Source: Tillus elongatus
Taxonomy: Eukaryota > Arthropoda > Insecta > Coleoptera > Cleridae
Direction of reading: 5' to 3'
Length of the DNA stretch: 64,000 nucleotides
Assembly: GCA_964006375.1 (NCBI GenBank)
Contig: OZ023266.1
Location: 15,615,565 to 15,679,564 of the forward strand
Shown: positions 52,747 through 63,852 of the stretch, one piece after another
Layout of the letters: each line of letters starts with the position of its first letter
How positions within the stretch are numbered: the stretch's first letter is position 1
The notes under the pieces: model-generated
The model's input: the letters and a program-made list of their open reading frames with translations, nothing else
The model's database searches: none
Told to the model about the DNA's origin: nothing
Translations under genes and position numbers: made by a program

Positions 52747-53830
52747 TCAGTTAAGCAAGTGTTCAAATTGTTGACCACCAGCTTCCGTACAAAAGTACAA
52801 ATTTTGTTCAAAACGATCTCCGACATTCTGAAGCATTTGTGGAGTTATTAGACGGCATTCTTCAACAATGCGTCGTCGTAATTCTTCCAGAGACTCCGGT
52901 TCTGTTGCGTAAATTCTACTCTTTAAATGGCACTGTAGAAAGCAGTCTAAAGGATTTAAATCCGTTGATCTAGGGGGCCACTCAATAGAACCTTTACGCC
53001 CAATCCATTGTCCTGGAAATTCTCTGTTCAAAAACTCCCTAACACGTTGTGAAAAATGCGGAGGAGCTCCATCTTGTTGAAACACTAATTGATTTTCTTG
53101 ATAGCGATCATCATTTTTAACAATGTCAATTAGTATAGGGTAAACGATATCTTTTAGTAACTCCAAATACGGTTCGCCACTCAAATTGCCATCAAGAAAA
53201 ATTGGTCCGATTAAACGGTCTCCAAAAATGCCAGTCCAGGCATTCAATTTCTGTGGAGTTTGAGTGTGGACTTCGTGAAAATTTCTTGGATTATTATCTG
53301 CCCAATAACGACAATTATGACGATTGACTGTAGAGTTTCATAAAAACGTCCACTGGTCTGAAAAACAGATATTGAACAGAAAGTTCCCGTTATCAGCTAT
53401 TCGTGCAGTCATAACTACACAAAACTCCTGCCGCCGATCAAAATCATCTTCATTCAGTTGTTGTACAAGATGAATTTTATACAGGTGAAATTTATGATGC
53501 CTCAATATTCGCTGAATAGTTCTTCTTTTGATGTTTGAAACAGTGGCCAATTTTTTCGTGCTCAAAGTTGGGTCTGCAGCAATTTGTCCTAAAACTTAAG
53601 TCTCAGTAGTCTCATTTCTAACCGGAAATTCACGTTCAGGAACCCATTTTTTGTTGGCTACTGAACCACTTTGTCGAAACTTTGCACCTAACTCCACAAT
53701 GTATTTTCTGTTAACATGTCTGTTCGGATGTCGTTCATTAAACAAATTTGCGGTACGGTTAGCACAGCCATCGTTTTTGAAAATAATGGGCTGAGTTTTC
53801 TGGTTATATTTACATAAAGAAGGGAGAAAC
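52747..53830 (-). pseudogene. Tc1/mariner-like transposase (DUF4817 type), near full length
   Basis: The minus strand starts NDGCANRTANLFNERHPNRH, KYIVELGAKFRQSGSVANKK (HTH region) and VPEREFPVRNETTET then a stop. It continues STKKLATVSNIKRRTIQRIL, NICFSDQWTFL (first Asp), a stop, CRYWADNNPRNFHEVHTQTP, GIFGDRLIGPIFLDG, LVFQQDGAPPHFSQRVREFL (second Asp), WIGRKGSIEWPPRSTDLNPL-D (third Asp) and ends FEHLLN. There are only a few stops or shifts, so it is younger than the copy at 19756. It encodes a cut-and-paste transposase; TIRs were not found around it. Confidence 0.85.
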
Positions 53831-53839
53831 CAAGGAAAA

Positions 53840-54430
53840 TATATGTTAGTACATCTTTACATTCATAAATAAGCCCTAATGAAAGTGTAATGTCTTAAGT
53901 GACAGAAAAGTAATAAATTTGTCATCCTCAATGACTTCCTTGTCATCATATTCGGCGATTTAAGGATGAATTATTACATAGCGGCAACGCGTTAGCCACC
54001 ACCCAATCAGAGCAGAGGACCGATGTAAACATAGAGTCCCTTGAATGTTGGCTTCAAACAATTCGGCTGTGTGCCCAGTCTATTCGTAGATAGATAGTCA
54101 ATGGTTACAACTCTAGCTCTAAATAAAAGGACTGTAACAGCGGCAGAAGCAGAAGTCAATGGAAGGTTTGTGTATTCGGGAAACTATTGACTATTAATAA
54201 CAACAATTGACTAAAAACGCTGCGAGTTGTAAGGCAAAAATAATTATACTACACAGGTTATAAATGATAATACATTACAATAGGGTTATATATAATCGTA
54301 AATGCTTCCAATGATTAACAATCAGTGAATTCAGTATTATTGACATTTCTCGGAAACTTACAAATGAATCTCATGAGTCAATAAGAAAAGCATTGACTAA
54401 CCAACAGCAACCACATACTTATGATTTAAA
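53840..54430. other. No recognisable gene
   Basis: No supported frame or repeat. Confidence 0.35.
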
Positions 54431-54698
54431 CATGTTTCAAATTTGAATAGCTCAATTTTCTGTAACCCTAGAAAGCTGAATTTTGGCACATAGTTAGGTA
54501 TTTCCCAAAGCAATATGTAGACCAAATTTTATCGAAATTTTCGGAAAAAAAAATTTTTTTTGAAAGAAAACTCAAAATTTTCCCGGAAAACCCCGTCCGA
54601 TTTTCCTGGCCAACGAACTCATCCAAGCCATTAATAAAAGAAAGGCACTTGCCGAGTTTCATCTAAATCGGTTAATTATTTTTTGAGTTATCAGACGG

Positions 54699-54759
<61 letters not shown>

Positions 54760-54895
54760 CATATAAAAATTCAAACTGACCCCGGATATGGGTTCTAGGG
54801 GTCCTAATTCGCGCTCATTTGAAAGAATTTTTGCAAAGTCTCACCATCGATACCTCTCTATTAGTGAATCTTTTTAATAAAAATTCACTAAAAAA
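54430..54895 (-). repeat. (TA)n-seeded repeat, inverted copy
   Basis: Very similar to 30840-31370: same boxes, a short (TA)n (54702-54757), and a TTAGTGAAT/ATTCACTAA hairpin. It has one of the shortest arrays of the family here. Confidence 0.65.
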
Positions 54896-55260
54896 CCAGA
54901 AGAATGTGCTAAAAGTTTTTCTATGAAAATCTGCTAAAAAATAGGACTTCTACAAAAATTTGTAAAACAATTTTACATTGGAAATTGTATTAAATTTTTC
55001 TCACAAAAACTTCCCGAATCAACTTTTTTTGCACGAAAATGCATTAAAACATTATTTTTTTACGAATTTCGTAAGATAAATTCCATCAAAAATTTGCTTA
55101 ATTTTCTTTCACACAAATTAGAAAAAAAAATTTTAAGAAAATTACCAATAATTTTGTCTTCCAAGGAAATTCTCTAAAAAGTTTGTAAGAAAATTTGCTA
55201 TAATAAGAAATTTTCTAATGGGATAAATTCAAATTTAAACGAATGATCTAAATACAGACT
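54896..55260. repeat. A/T-rich AAATTC repeat, second copy
   Basis: TTTTTTTGCACGAAAATGC, CATTAAAACATTAT and GATCTAAATACAG boxes match 17970-18180 in order. Confidence 0.5.
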
Positions 55261-55448
55261 TGCAGACTCCTTTTGCGGCTCCACAAAGAAAATGATCTTT
55301 TACCTGACAAAGCCGTAAAAAGGCGAACCGGTTGCAGAGAAGAAAGTAAGGACTTGTGAAGCCACAGGAAAAGTCTATACGGCTGTAATAAGTAAAAAAT
55401 GGTTTAACCAACTGACTGCAACGAAAACAACCTGATCTGCTATTAAAG

Positions 55449-57005
55449 CAGCCTCTGGCCTTGATGAGACCAGCAATTGTTCTCAAAAAAAGCGCACCAG
55501 AACTTGCTCCTATCCTGACTCGTCTGTTTCAGACATCTTACAATAGAGGCATATTACCTAGTAACTGGAACACTGCTCGAGTACAACCTATCCCCAAGAA
55601 AGGATCTAAAGCGCTTCCTGGCAACTACAGGCCAATTTCTTTCCTTTCAGTCGTCTTTAAAGTGGTGGAAAAGTATATAAACACCGAATTACTAAAATTT
55701 CTAGAAAAACACAGTCTAATCCACGACAGGCAGTATGGATTCCGTCAGCGCAGATCAATTGCCGACATCCTTTCCTTTGTCACCAATTCTTGGAATAAGT
55801 CTATAGAACTACACGGTGTATCCCAGATTGTCGCTCTAGACATATCCAAAGCATTCGACCAGGTCTGGCACTCAGGGCTGCCTAATAAACTTCCGGTCTA
55901 TCGCCTACCACAAAAACTCTGTACCTGGACAGCAAATTTTCTCTCCAACCGGAGCATTTTTGTTGTCGTGGATTGCAATTCCTCTATACTGTATCCAATT
56001 AATGCAGGAGTCCCTCAAGGTTCAGCTTTAGCCCCTATTTTGTTTCTTCTTCACATCAAGGACCTCCTCTCTAGCACATCCAACTTAGTCCACAATTACT
56101 TAGACGACAGCACCCTCCACTCAAATATACAATATTCTAAGCCTGTCTCTTTAGCTCAATTAGATGAGGATCGCAGACTGATGGAGGGTTCTGTCTCTGT
56201 GGATCTCCAAAAAATATTAGACTGGGGAAGTATAAATCTTGTAAAAGTCAGCTCCACCAAATCTGAGTCTTGCTTTCTATCTCATAAGAGATACACCAGC
56301 CCTAGACCCATCACAATGAATAACCAAGTTATTCAAAGTAATGAGTCCTTTTCACTTGTTGGCATTTCTGTGGATCGAAATCTGGCACCAACATGTCACA
56401 TCAGTTGCAGAAGCGGCTGCTAAGAAATTAGGTTTCCTCTTCCAGGCTCGCAAATACTTTTGACCAGCTAATCTCTATACTTTATATACTTCACAAATAA
56501 GGCCAAACCTCGAATAGTGCTCCCATATCTGGGGTGCCGCTGCCGCTTCTACACTCGCTATCCTGGACTCCATTCAGAAGAGAGCTATATGTCTCATCGG
56601 TGACCCTACCCTCACCCAAAGGCTGCCATATCTTGCCCACCGATGTGCTGTTGGTGACCTCTCTCTTTCTCTCTTTTATAGATATCTGCATTGGCACTGC
56701 TCAGAGGAGCTTTCTTCCATAGTTCCTCCACCTGCTGCCCCCAATAGATCTACCAGGGGAACAGAGCGAATGCACCCTTTTACTGTCCAGGTCACCAGAC
56801 ATATAACATCTTGTTATGCCCGCTCTTTTGTCCCGAGGACTTCCAAGTTGTGGAATTCCTTGCCGGCACATGTTTTTCCTTCTCCTCAGAATCTTCCGAC
56901 CTTCAAGTCCAGAATTAACAAGTGGCCTCTTTCCTCCTCGTTGATACCCACGCTACGATAGTATTTAGGCTGTAATCCCTCGTGGTGTGTTGTTGAAATA
57001 AATTT
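55449..57005 (+). pseudogene. Jockey-like copy 6 (RT to 3' tail)
   Basis: The frame 55461-56423 is open through most of RT: NYRPISFLSVVFKVVEKYIN, QYGFRQRRSIADIL, ALDISKAFDQVWH and INAGVPQGSALAPILF. The catalytic region reads NYLDDST (YADD changed to YLDD). A 7-bp deletion at about 56383 then shifts the frame, with further stops (TGA at 56461) and the C-terminal region to 56961. A 3' UTR and A-rich tail follow. It has no endonuclease and is not functional. Confidence 0.85.
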
Positions 57006-57606
57006 TTAAAAAATGTCCAACACGAGGTCAGACGTGTGTTACCAACTAGCGAATTTTCATAGTTATTTACGAATATAGTTTGTTCGCTTATTTACTGTTA
57101 AAAAATATAGGAGCCATTGAAAATTCTCAAACAGCTGGGAAGATAATTAAAAATTTAAGACGGCTTAAAACGTCGATCATACAGTCAGTAGCGTATTCTC
57201 ACCTAATAAAAGAGTAATGAAAAAGATCGCTTGTATTATAACCAGAGCTCTGCGTGGCAAGAAAGTTAGGATCGTCAATATACTATCCAAATTTAACTTT
57301 GTGGAGTACAACGACTTGGAAACTTATTATAATGTGAATTTAAGAGAACAGTAGTAGGTAATCTTTCCTGCCGAGCACTTAATTATTCTACGTTCTTCTT
57401 ACTTCTGGCTGGAAGATTTGTATAATTAAATGCTTTTAATTAGTAGAGAAGGCCAGGACAACATTCTCTTGAAGTGAAGTTGAGGAGCTATTATCAAAGA
57501 GAAAGTATCATCTTGTGGAACTTGACTAAATGATTTGAAACAAGCTAACCGAATTTTAATAATATAAAGTGGTTAAGAGTGGAGTTCAATAAAATGTCTA
57601 AAATAC

Positions 57607-57659
57607 ACTATATTTGTAGCTTAATTGTCACAATTAAAGCTTTAGACTACAAATATAGT
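57607..57659. repeat. Small palindrome with nested perfect arms
   Basis: Outer arms ACTATATTTGTAG (57607-57619) and CTACAAATATAGT (57647-57659) enclose an inner TTAATTGT-C-ACAATTAA palindrome (57621-57637). The outer arm also occurs once in the long repeat at 51988 and once at 37240. Function unknown. Confidence 0.7.
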
Positions 57660-57770
57660 ATATAGTAGGAAAATAGACGTGTGAGGAAGATAATAAATGT
57701 TTTGTCCAAATGAACCTTTTCATACAGACTGACTGAAAATTCAATACGTTTATTTTTTACGCTGTTGGTT

Positions 57771-57978
57771 CACTATGTGAAAAACTGGAACCTGTTATGA
57801 GCACTAATAAGTACACTTGGAGAACACCCAAATCACCACAACACATATTTCAGAGACCTTACGATCGTTTAGATCGATTAGAATTTTTCTTCCTCTGAAG
57901 ATGTTGACTTTGTCAACGAAACGATCGTAAGGTCTCTGAAATATGTGTTGTGGTGATTTGGGTGTTCTCCAAGTGTAC
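57771..57978. mobile_element. 208-bp Penelope-derived palindrome with 14-bp TSD
   Basis: TTACGCTGTTGGTT flanks it (57757-57770, 57979-57992). Inside, arms of 63 bp (57808-57870, 57919-57981, overlapping the TSD by 3 bp) are perfectly complementary around a 48-bp loop. The arms carry the Penelope-like tail found at 39670-39798. The loop and right arm contain CTGAAGAT, a GTTGAC-TTT-GTCAAC stem and GAAAC, a hammerhead-like core. It is clearly a recent insertion. Confidence 0.8.
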
Positions 57979-58099
57979 TTACGCTGTTGGTTATAAAAGT
58001 AGCTAAATGGGATCGCAGAGAACTTAATTTTTTGGTAAGAAATATTAGTTAACTTCCCTTGACAAGTATTCACGTCAACGTTATTCCAAGATTTAAGAC

Positions 58100-58100
<1 letters not shown>

Positions 58101-58151
<51 letters not shown>

Positions 58152-58160
58152 TAATAATAA
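58101..58160. repeat. (AAT)n microsatellite
   Basis: About 18 AAT units with two AAC interruptions. It lies at the 3' end (minus strand) of the retroelement 58161-59600 and so may be that element's own repeat tail. Confidence 0.85.
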
Positions 58161-59600
58161 AAATTTATTTTCCTTCATTACAAAAAATAAACAGTTCATT
58201 CGTTGCAATGATTTAGGTACATAAACACAGGAAAACCACTAGGTTGCGATAAAGCAAGCAGAAGATCCTTCTGCCTCCCAGACTAATTCGCTTACCTAGG
58301 TATCTTACATTTAATATTTTAGCGATTCTTTAACCTAACCTAAACACTTAACTAGACTAATATCTTAACCGGAAAGTCATAATATCTTGCAAATTATTCC
58401 CGATTATAAAAAAAGAAAAATGATCAAGTACCGTTTACTGTGTACTATACAGGTAGTCAAACAAATGCTTCTTAAACTGTTCAATTTTTAGCTTCTTAAG
58501 TTCATTTGGTATCGCATTATAAAGCTTTGGAACATTGTAACTATACGATCTTCCAAAAAGAGAGGCTTTATGGTGAGGATGAGTTATGTAATCACTATTG
58601 CGGATATTTATGTTGTGAATGTCAGACCTGAAGCGCATTTTATCGTACAAATAGGCAGGTTTTTTATTAAAAACGACCTGATGGTAGAAGCACAGCGTAT
58701 TTAACTTCAGTCTGTTACCCATATTAAGCCACTTTAATTCACTTAATTTATGCGATACATGTTGCCTACGTCGCAATCCAAAAATATACCTGAGACACGA
58801 GTCTTGTATTTTCTGTACTCTGTTCCTGGTGACTACATCAAGACAGGGATAGTACAATGGTGCAGCATACAAAAAGTACGACAAGACCAACGTGTCACAT
58901 ATCATCGCTTTCGTTTCAACAGATAAATAATTTCTATGGGGATACAATAGTTTTAAGGCAGCATATGATCTTTTTAAGTATTTTTAAATCTGACTAATAA
59001 ACCTAAAGTTATTTTCAAAAGTAACTCCCAAATTACTAGCACTCTCAACGATAGGTATTACGACGTTATTTATTTCCACAACAAAATTATCAGCTATTTC
59101 AGCTACAGATGATTTATTTCCAAATAGTAGCACTTTAGATTTGAATGAATTCAGAAACAAAGAATGTTCCCTTGAAAACTGCGTCAAGTTCGCCAGATCA
59201 CAATTGATCTTGGTCTCCGCTTCACGAACCTTTGCCCTTTCGAACGACAAATATAGCTGGGTGTCATCGGCATACATATGAAACTGACAATGTTGAAGCT
59301 TTCGAAACGTGTTGCTCGTGCAGATACTAAATAATAGGGGACCAAGAATTGGCCCTTGTGGAACACCGACACTAATTAAACGTGTCTGCGAGTAATTGCC
59401 GTGTATTTTCACAGACTGGGTTCGACCCTCCAGGTAATTAGAAATGAGGTCCAGTGCAGTCGTTTTCAGACCAATGAAATGTAAAATAGAAACAAGTAAA
59501 TTATGGTTAATAGTATCGAATGCCTTAGTAATACGGCCTACTTTAGCAAATATTGCTGATTGTATAGTTAACGGCAGGGATATACCAGGGATTGTAGCTC
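58161..59600 (-). pseudogene. Third non-LTR family: RT C-terminal half with (ATT)n tail
   Basis: The minus strand from about 59590: KAFDTINHNLLVSILHFIG, DLISNYLEGRTQSVKIHG, VGVPQGPILGPLLFSICTSN, QFHMYADDTQLYLSF (catalytic YADD intact), NSFKSKVLLFGNKS and LGVTFENNF to a stop at 58984. The last part resumes in frame 58947-58435: YPHRNYLSVETKAMICDTLV, YAAPLYYPCLDVVTRNRVQK, ending FKKHLFDYLYSTQ. The 3' UTR runs into (ATT)n at 58160. It is truncated at 59600 inside RT, with one stop/shift near 58980. CR1-like by its repeat tail and GVPQGPILGPLLF (tentative). Confidence 0.8.
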
Positions 59601-60187
59601 TTTGACAGAAAGTTATACGATTGAAACATTACAATAAATACATCTCCAAATGCAAATTTTCGTTATGAAAATTGTTTAAGTTATAATTTTTTTGAATTAA
59701 ATGTAACGTTACATATTGTGGTTGATTTACTAACCTAAAAAGCAACGTGGATTAAATTTCAGATAATTATTTAAACTTAATAATTTATTGGTAAACAAAA
59801 GAGTACAGTATTACGTAGAACATCTATTGTGATTGTTCAGGAATTCAGTCGGTACAGAATATAAGCTCTGAACATTTTGTTATTGTCAACGACAACGTGA
59901 TAATGGAAGCTTTTAGATGGAGACCTGTCAAAGGAGGTAAGTAAATTATGGTCTTCTAGTAGTAATAAGAAGTGTCATGATTCCTCCGCTCACACCAACC
60001 GTTCAGTACAAAGTACAACTCACTATTTATTGGCTGTCTTTGAAGATGTTGGTGAGTACATGAAAGAAACATTCGATTTGTACTAACAGTGTTTTTAATA
60101 TGACGTCATAGTTAGCAATATACTTGATCCTTTTCTCTTTTAAGGAATTTTTCGTTCAACGAAAAATTCGCTAATGAGAAGATCGGT

Positions 60188-60190
<3 letters not shown>
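59601..60190. other. Possibly unique DNA with a candidate first exon
   Basis: No repeat recognised apart from a TTTTTCGTTCAACGAAAAATTC-type hairpin at about 60148-60168 just before (TA)n. It contains the candidate exon at 59903-59936. Confidence 0.35.
59903..59936 (+). CDS. Candidate first coding exon
   Basis: ATG in a good context (GATAATGG) opens 11 codons, MEAFRWRPVKG plus one base, and ends at AAAGGAG|GTAAGT, an ideal 5' splice site. About 60 bp upstream TTCAGTC resembles an arthropod initiator. The codons look protein-like, but 34 bp is little evidence and no downstream exon is recognised in the window. Protein not identified. Confidence 0.3.

Positions 60191-60280
<90 letters not shown>
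60191..60280. repeat. (TA)n array
   Basis: 90 bp of TA, preceded by the hairpin and GAGAAGATCGG box typical of the seeded repeat, followed directly by foldback DNA. Confidence 0.9.
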
Positions 60281-60284
<4 letters not shown>

Positions 60285-60397
60285 CCCATTTAAATACTGG
60301 ACACCCTCACAACTTTTTTATTTATGAAGCGATTGTGACCAAACTTTTCTTGAAATGTTAAAGGGGGAAAAGTGTACTTTGGGGCCAAGTGGCATCC

Positions 60398-62620
60398 CAT
60401 TTTTTAACAAACAAGGCCTACTAGTTCACTTTTAGAGCATAAAAATTTCAACAACAATATTAGAGATTAAAAAAATAAAAATCCGCGCACGCCACTGAAT
60501 TCGGCGCACGCTAAAATGGGTCCTTACCAAATTTCATTGAAAAATATTGGCTATTAACGACTAAATGGCGAATCGGCCTGTTGATTATGAATTTAAGCTT
60601 CTTATCCAGTAATCCATGTGGATCCAAATCCAAATCAAAATGTATGTTTTTAATTTAAATGTAATTTTTAATTTGGTCTAATAAAAGATAGGCATTGTAT
60701 TTATTGAATACAAATTTATTACTATTTTCTTAGTTTTGCTCATATTTGTTATAAAATAACAAGAAAATATTAACACAATAAAATTACAAAATTAACGGTA
60801 GACTTGCTAATGTTGTAAAGCTCTAGATACCTATCATTAAAAATTTGACGTACTTCACCTGTGGACCTGTCACTGACACCACGAAACTTTACTATTTTAA
60901 TTCGCTCTGTTCCCCTGGTAGATCTGTTGGGGGCAGCAGGTGGAGGAACTATGGAAGAAAGCTCCTTTGAGCAGTGCCCGTGCAGATCTATAAAAGATAG
61001 AGAGAGAGAGAGAGAGAGGTCGCCAAAGGCGCGTCGCTGGGCAAGGGATGGCAGCCTTTGGGTGAGGGTAGGGTCACCGATGAGACGTATAGCTCTCTTC
61101 TGAATGGAGTCCAGGATAGCGAGTATAGAAGCGACAGCGCCACCGCAGATGTGGGAGCAGTATTAGAGGTTTGGCCTTATCTGTGAAGTATATAAGGTAT
61201 AGAGATTAGCTGGTGAAAAGCATTTGCGAGCCCGGAAGAGGAAACATAATATCTTGGCAGCCGCTTCTGCAATTGATGTGACCTGTTGGTGCCAATTGAG
61301 ATTTCGATCCACAGAAATGCTAACAAGTGAAAATGACTTATGACTTTGAATAACATGGTTGTCCATTGAGATGGGTCTAGGGCTGGTGTATCTTTTATAA
61401 GATAGAGAGCAAGACTGAGATTTGGTGAAGTTGAATTGTACGAGATTTCTACTTCCCCAGTATAATATTTTTTGGAGATCCACAGAGACAGAACCCTCCA
61501 TGAGTGTGTGATCCTCATCTAATTGGGCTAAAGAGACATGCTTAGAATATTGTATATTTGAGTGAAGGGTGCTGTCGTTCGCGTAACTATGAACTGGGTT
61601 GGATGTGCTAGAGAGGAGGTCATTGATGTGGAGAAGAAACAGAGTGGGGGCTGAAGCTGAACCTTGAGGGACTCCTGCATTAATTGGATACAGTTTAGAG
61701 GAACGGCCATCCACGACAACAGAAATGCCCCGGTATCTGGAGAGAAAATTAGCTGTCCAGGTACAGAGTTTTGGTGGTAGGCCATAGGCCGAAAGTTTAT
61801 TAAGCAGCGCTGCGTGCCAGACCTGGTCGAATGCTTTGGATATGCCTAGAGCGACAATCTGGGGTTCACCATGTATAATTTTCCATAACTTTAGAGACGA
61901 CTGAAAGGAGAAAAATAGGCTTGTATTTGCTAGGAAGCGCCTTGGATCCTTTCTTGGGGGCGGGTTGTACTCGAGCAGTTTTCCAGTTACTAGGGAATAT
62001 GCCTCTATTGTAGGATGTCTGAAACAGACGAGTCAGGACAGGAGCAAGTTCTGGTGTGCATTTTTCGAGAACAATTGCTGGGATCTCGTCAAGGCCAGAG
62101 GCTTGTTCATTACTATGGAGCTGCATCATTGGAGCATGTTTAGTTAGAGGTGTTTTGTGAGTTTAAATAAAACAAAGATCACAAATATTATGAATAACTA
62201 TGGGGGTAGACTTTTTTAAGTTTATATGATAGCAGTCTAAAGGATATTAAGCAAAAGTGTAATTGACGTGACGACTATTCGAAATATTTCGACAATATTT
62301 TTTTTTCTATTATGCTATACAATTTCCCTTAGAAACTGCCTACTGTTAAATGTTGTTATTAAATAAAACCATTGTGGTTCATTTATTATCACCTGGATTA
62401 CTAGATAAGAAGCTTAAATTCATAATGTACAGCCCTATTTGCCATTTAGGCTCAGAATCATCAATATCCAACATTTTTTAATGAAATTCTGTAAAGACCT
62501 ATTTTAACGGACGCCGAACTCAGTGGCGTGCGCTGGTTTTTCTAAAAAAAATTTCTAATATAGTTTTTTGTAATTTTCATCCTCTAAAAGTGATCTAGTA
62601 GGCCTTGGTTGTTAAAAAAA
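60398..62620. repeat. 2.2-kb foldback with ~220-bp inverted arms
   Basis: The left arm 60398-60616 (TTTTTAACAAACAAGGCCTA, ATCCGCGCACGCCACTGAAT, AGCTTCTTATCCAGTAATCC) is inverted at 62393-62620. Each arm contains CAGTGGCGTGCGC, a hAT-like terminal motif, suggesting that paired hAT-type ends became embedded in the foldback. Jockey-like copy 7 lies between the arms. No transposase. Confidence 0.75.
60897..62130 (-). pseudogene. Jockey-like copy 7, 3'-truncated, inside the foldback
   Basis: On the minus strand from 62130: ASGLDEIPAIVLEKCTPELA, then a deletion at about 61876, the KAFDQVWHAALLNKLS region, VPQGSASAPTLF, SYANDSTLHSN (catalytic YADD changed to YAND), SISVDRNLNWHQQVTS and a (CT)n-type tract (61001-61018). 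It stops at 60897 before the last ~60 codons and tail. Lack of the 3' end is unusual for target-primed insertion and suggests later deletion or recombination. Several frameshifts. Confidence 0.85.
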
Positions 62621-62639
62621 CTTTGACCTAACAACTCTT

Positions 62640-63468
62640 TGACAACAACATTATTTAAAGGACAGATACCTAGAATAAAGAAAAGAAAGTGTGGAAGCTC
62701 TATTTGGACCAAAAGAGCTCTGCTGTTTGAGACAGCAAGGCGATATCATGTTTCTACTGTAATAACGATTAAACGATCAACGATGTAAATTTAATAGAAC
62801 CGTACCCGTACAACATTCAGTCACCTAAAATTGAGAATCCAAAATCACAAATCCTTTACCTGATTTAACGTCACAAACCCTGTGTCATTTAATATCACCT
62901 CCAATACAACCCTAGCACATTAATATGAACCGCTTGTGATGACAAATAACTCGATGTCTGTATACATTTGTACATTTAATGTTATACCACACATATTCAA
63001 TTAACGAAATTAAATTTCTTGAAGAGCGAACAGTTCTGCGGTTGATTGATATACGGGACCAATTCATATGAGCAGTCTATTTTGGGAAAGTAGGTTTAAT
63101 GGGTGAACTGCCCTTGTTTGTAGATTTTATGCCTACGTTTTATAGCCCTGCTCATATTCCTGGAGAGGCAATCGTTAAATTTGGTATTAAGGAAAGCCAA
63201 CAATTAATTTCGTAGCTGAGGTAATCTTTATCTGGCCTTATATTTGGAACTCCAGCAATTATATCGTATAACTAATCTTGGCTTGTTTAATTGCTACAAT
63301 TTCATTTGTATAATTTTCAGACGTGTGTAATTTTAATTGGCACTAATTAATAACCGTCATAAATATAAACGGCCGAATTCGTATCTTACGTGTGCAACTT
63401 GTATACAGACTTAATAGATAGTTTAATTAAAAAGTATTAATTTATTAGATGATAATAAAACATGTTCG
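62640..63468. other. No recognisable gene
   Basis: AT-rich, no supported frame or repeat. Confidence 0.35.
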
Positions 63469-63560
63469 GGACGTAGCAAGTGCGTTATTGTAGTGAGTTT
63501 TCATAAGAATAATATATCATAGTAATTTAGCCTTATATTAAAAGTTATAAAACGTTACTT
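63469..63560 (+). repeat. Left TIR of the GGACGCAGC family near window end
   Basis: GGGACGTAGCAAGTGCG, TTATTGTAGTGAG, TTTTCATAAGAATAATATATC: the long-repeat type of left end (as at 27175 and 36033). The right end would lie beyond the window. Confidence 0.55.
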
Positions 63561-63756
63561 TATTTAATTAGGAACAGTAAAAAATAAGGTAAAAAAGGGC
63601 AACCAAAAACATGACCTCTAACATAAATATTTATACAGTAATTTGGATACAAAACTCAACAAAACAGTTGATAAACAGGAAATATACTCAACAAAAAATA
63701 CACCAGAAAGCTCAACATAAAAAGATTTCTGCGTTTCATGCATTGAGGATGATTCT

Positions 63757-63852
63757 ATGCATAAAGAAGGGAAAGAATAACCCCCAGGACGAATAGGGTT
63801 TCTGCCCCTCAACAAAAAACACGGGGGGTTCTCCTTACCCTTGTCCATGCAT
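63757..63852. repeat. Imperfect inverted repeat
   Basis: ATGCATAAAGAAGGGAAAG...ACCCCC (63757-63785) pairs imperfectly with GGGGGGTTCTCCTTACCC...ATGCAT (63823-63852). The loop has a G/C-rich patch. Nature unknown. Confidence 0.4.
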
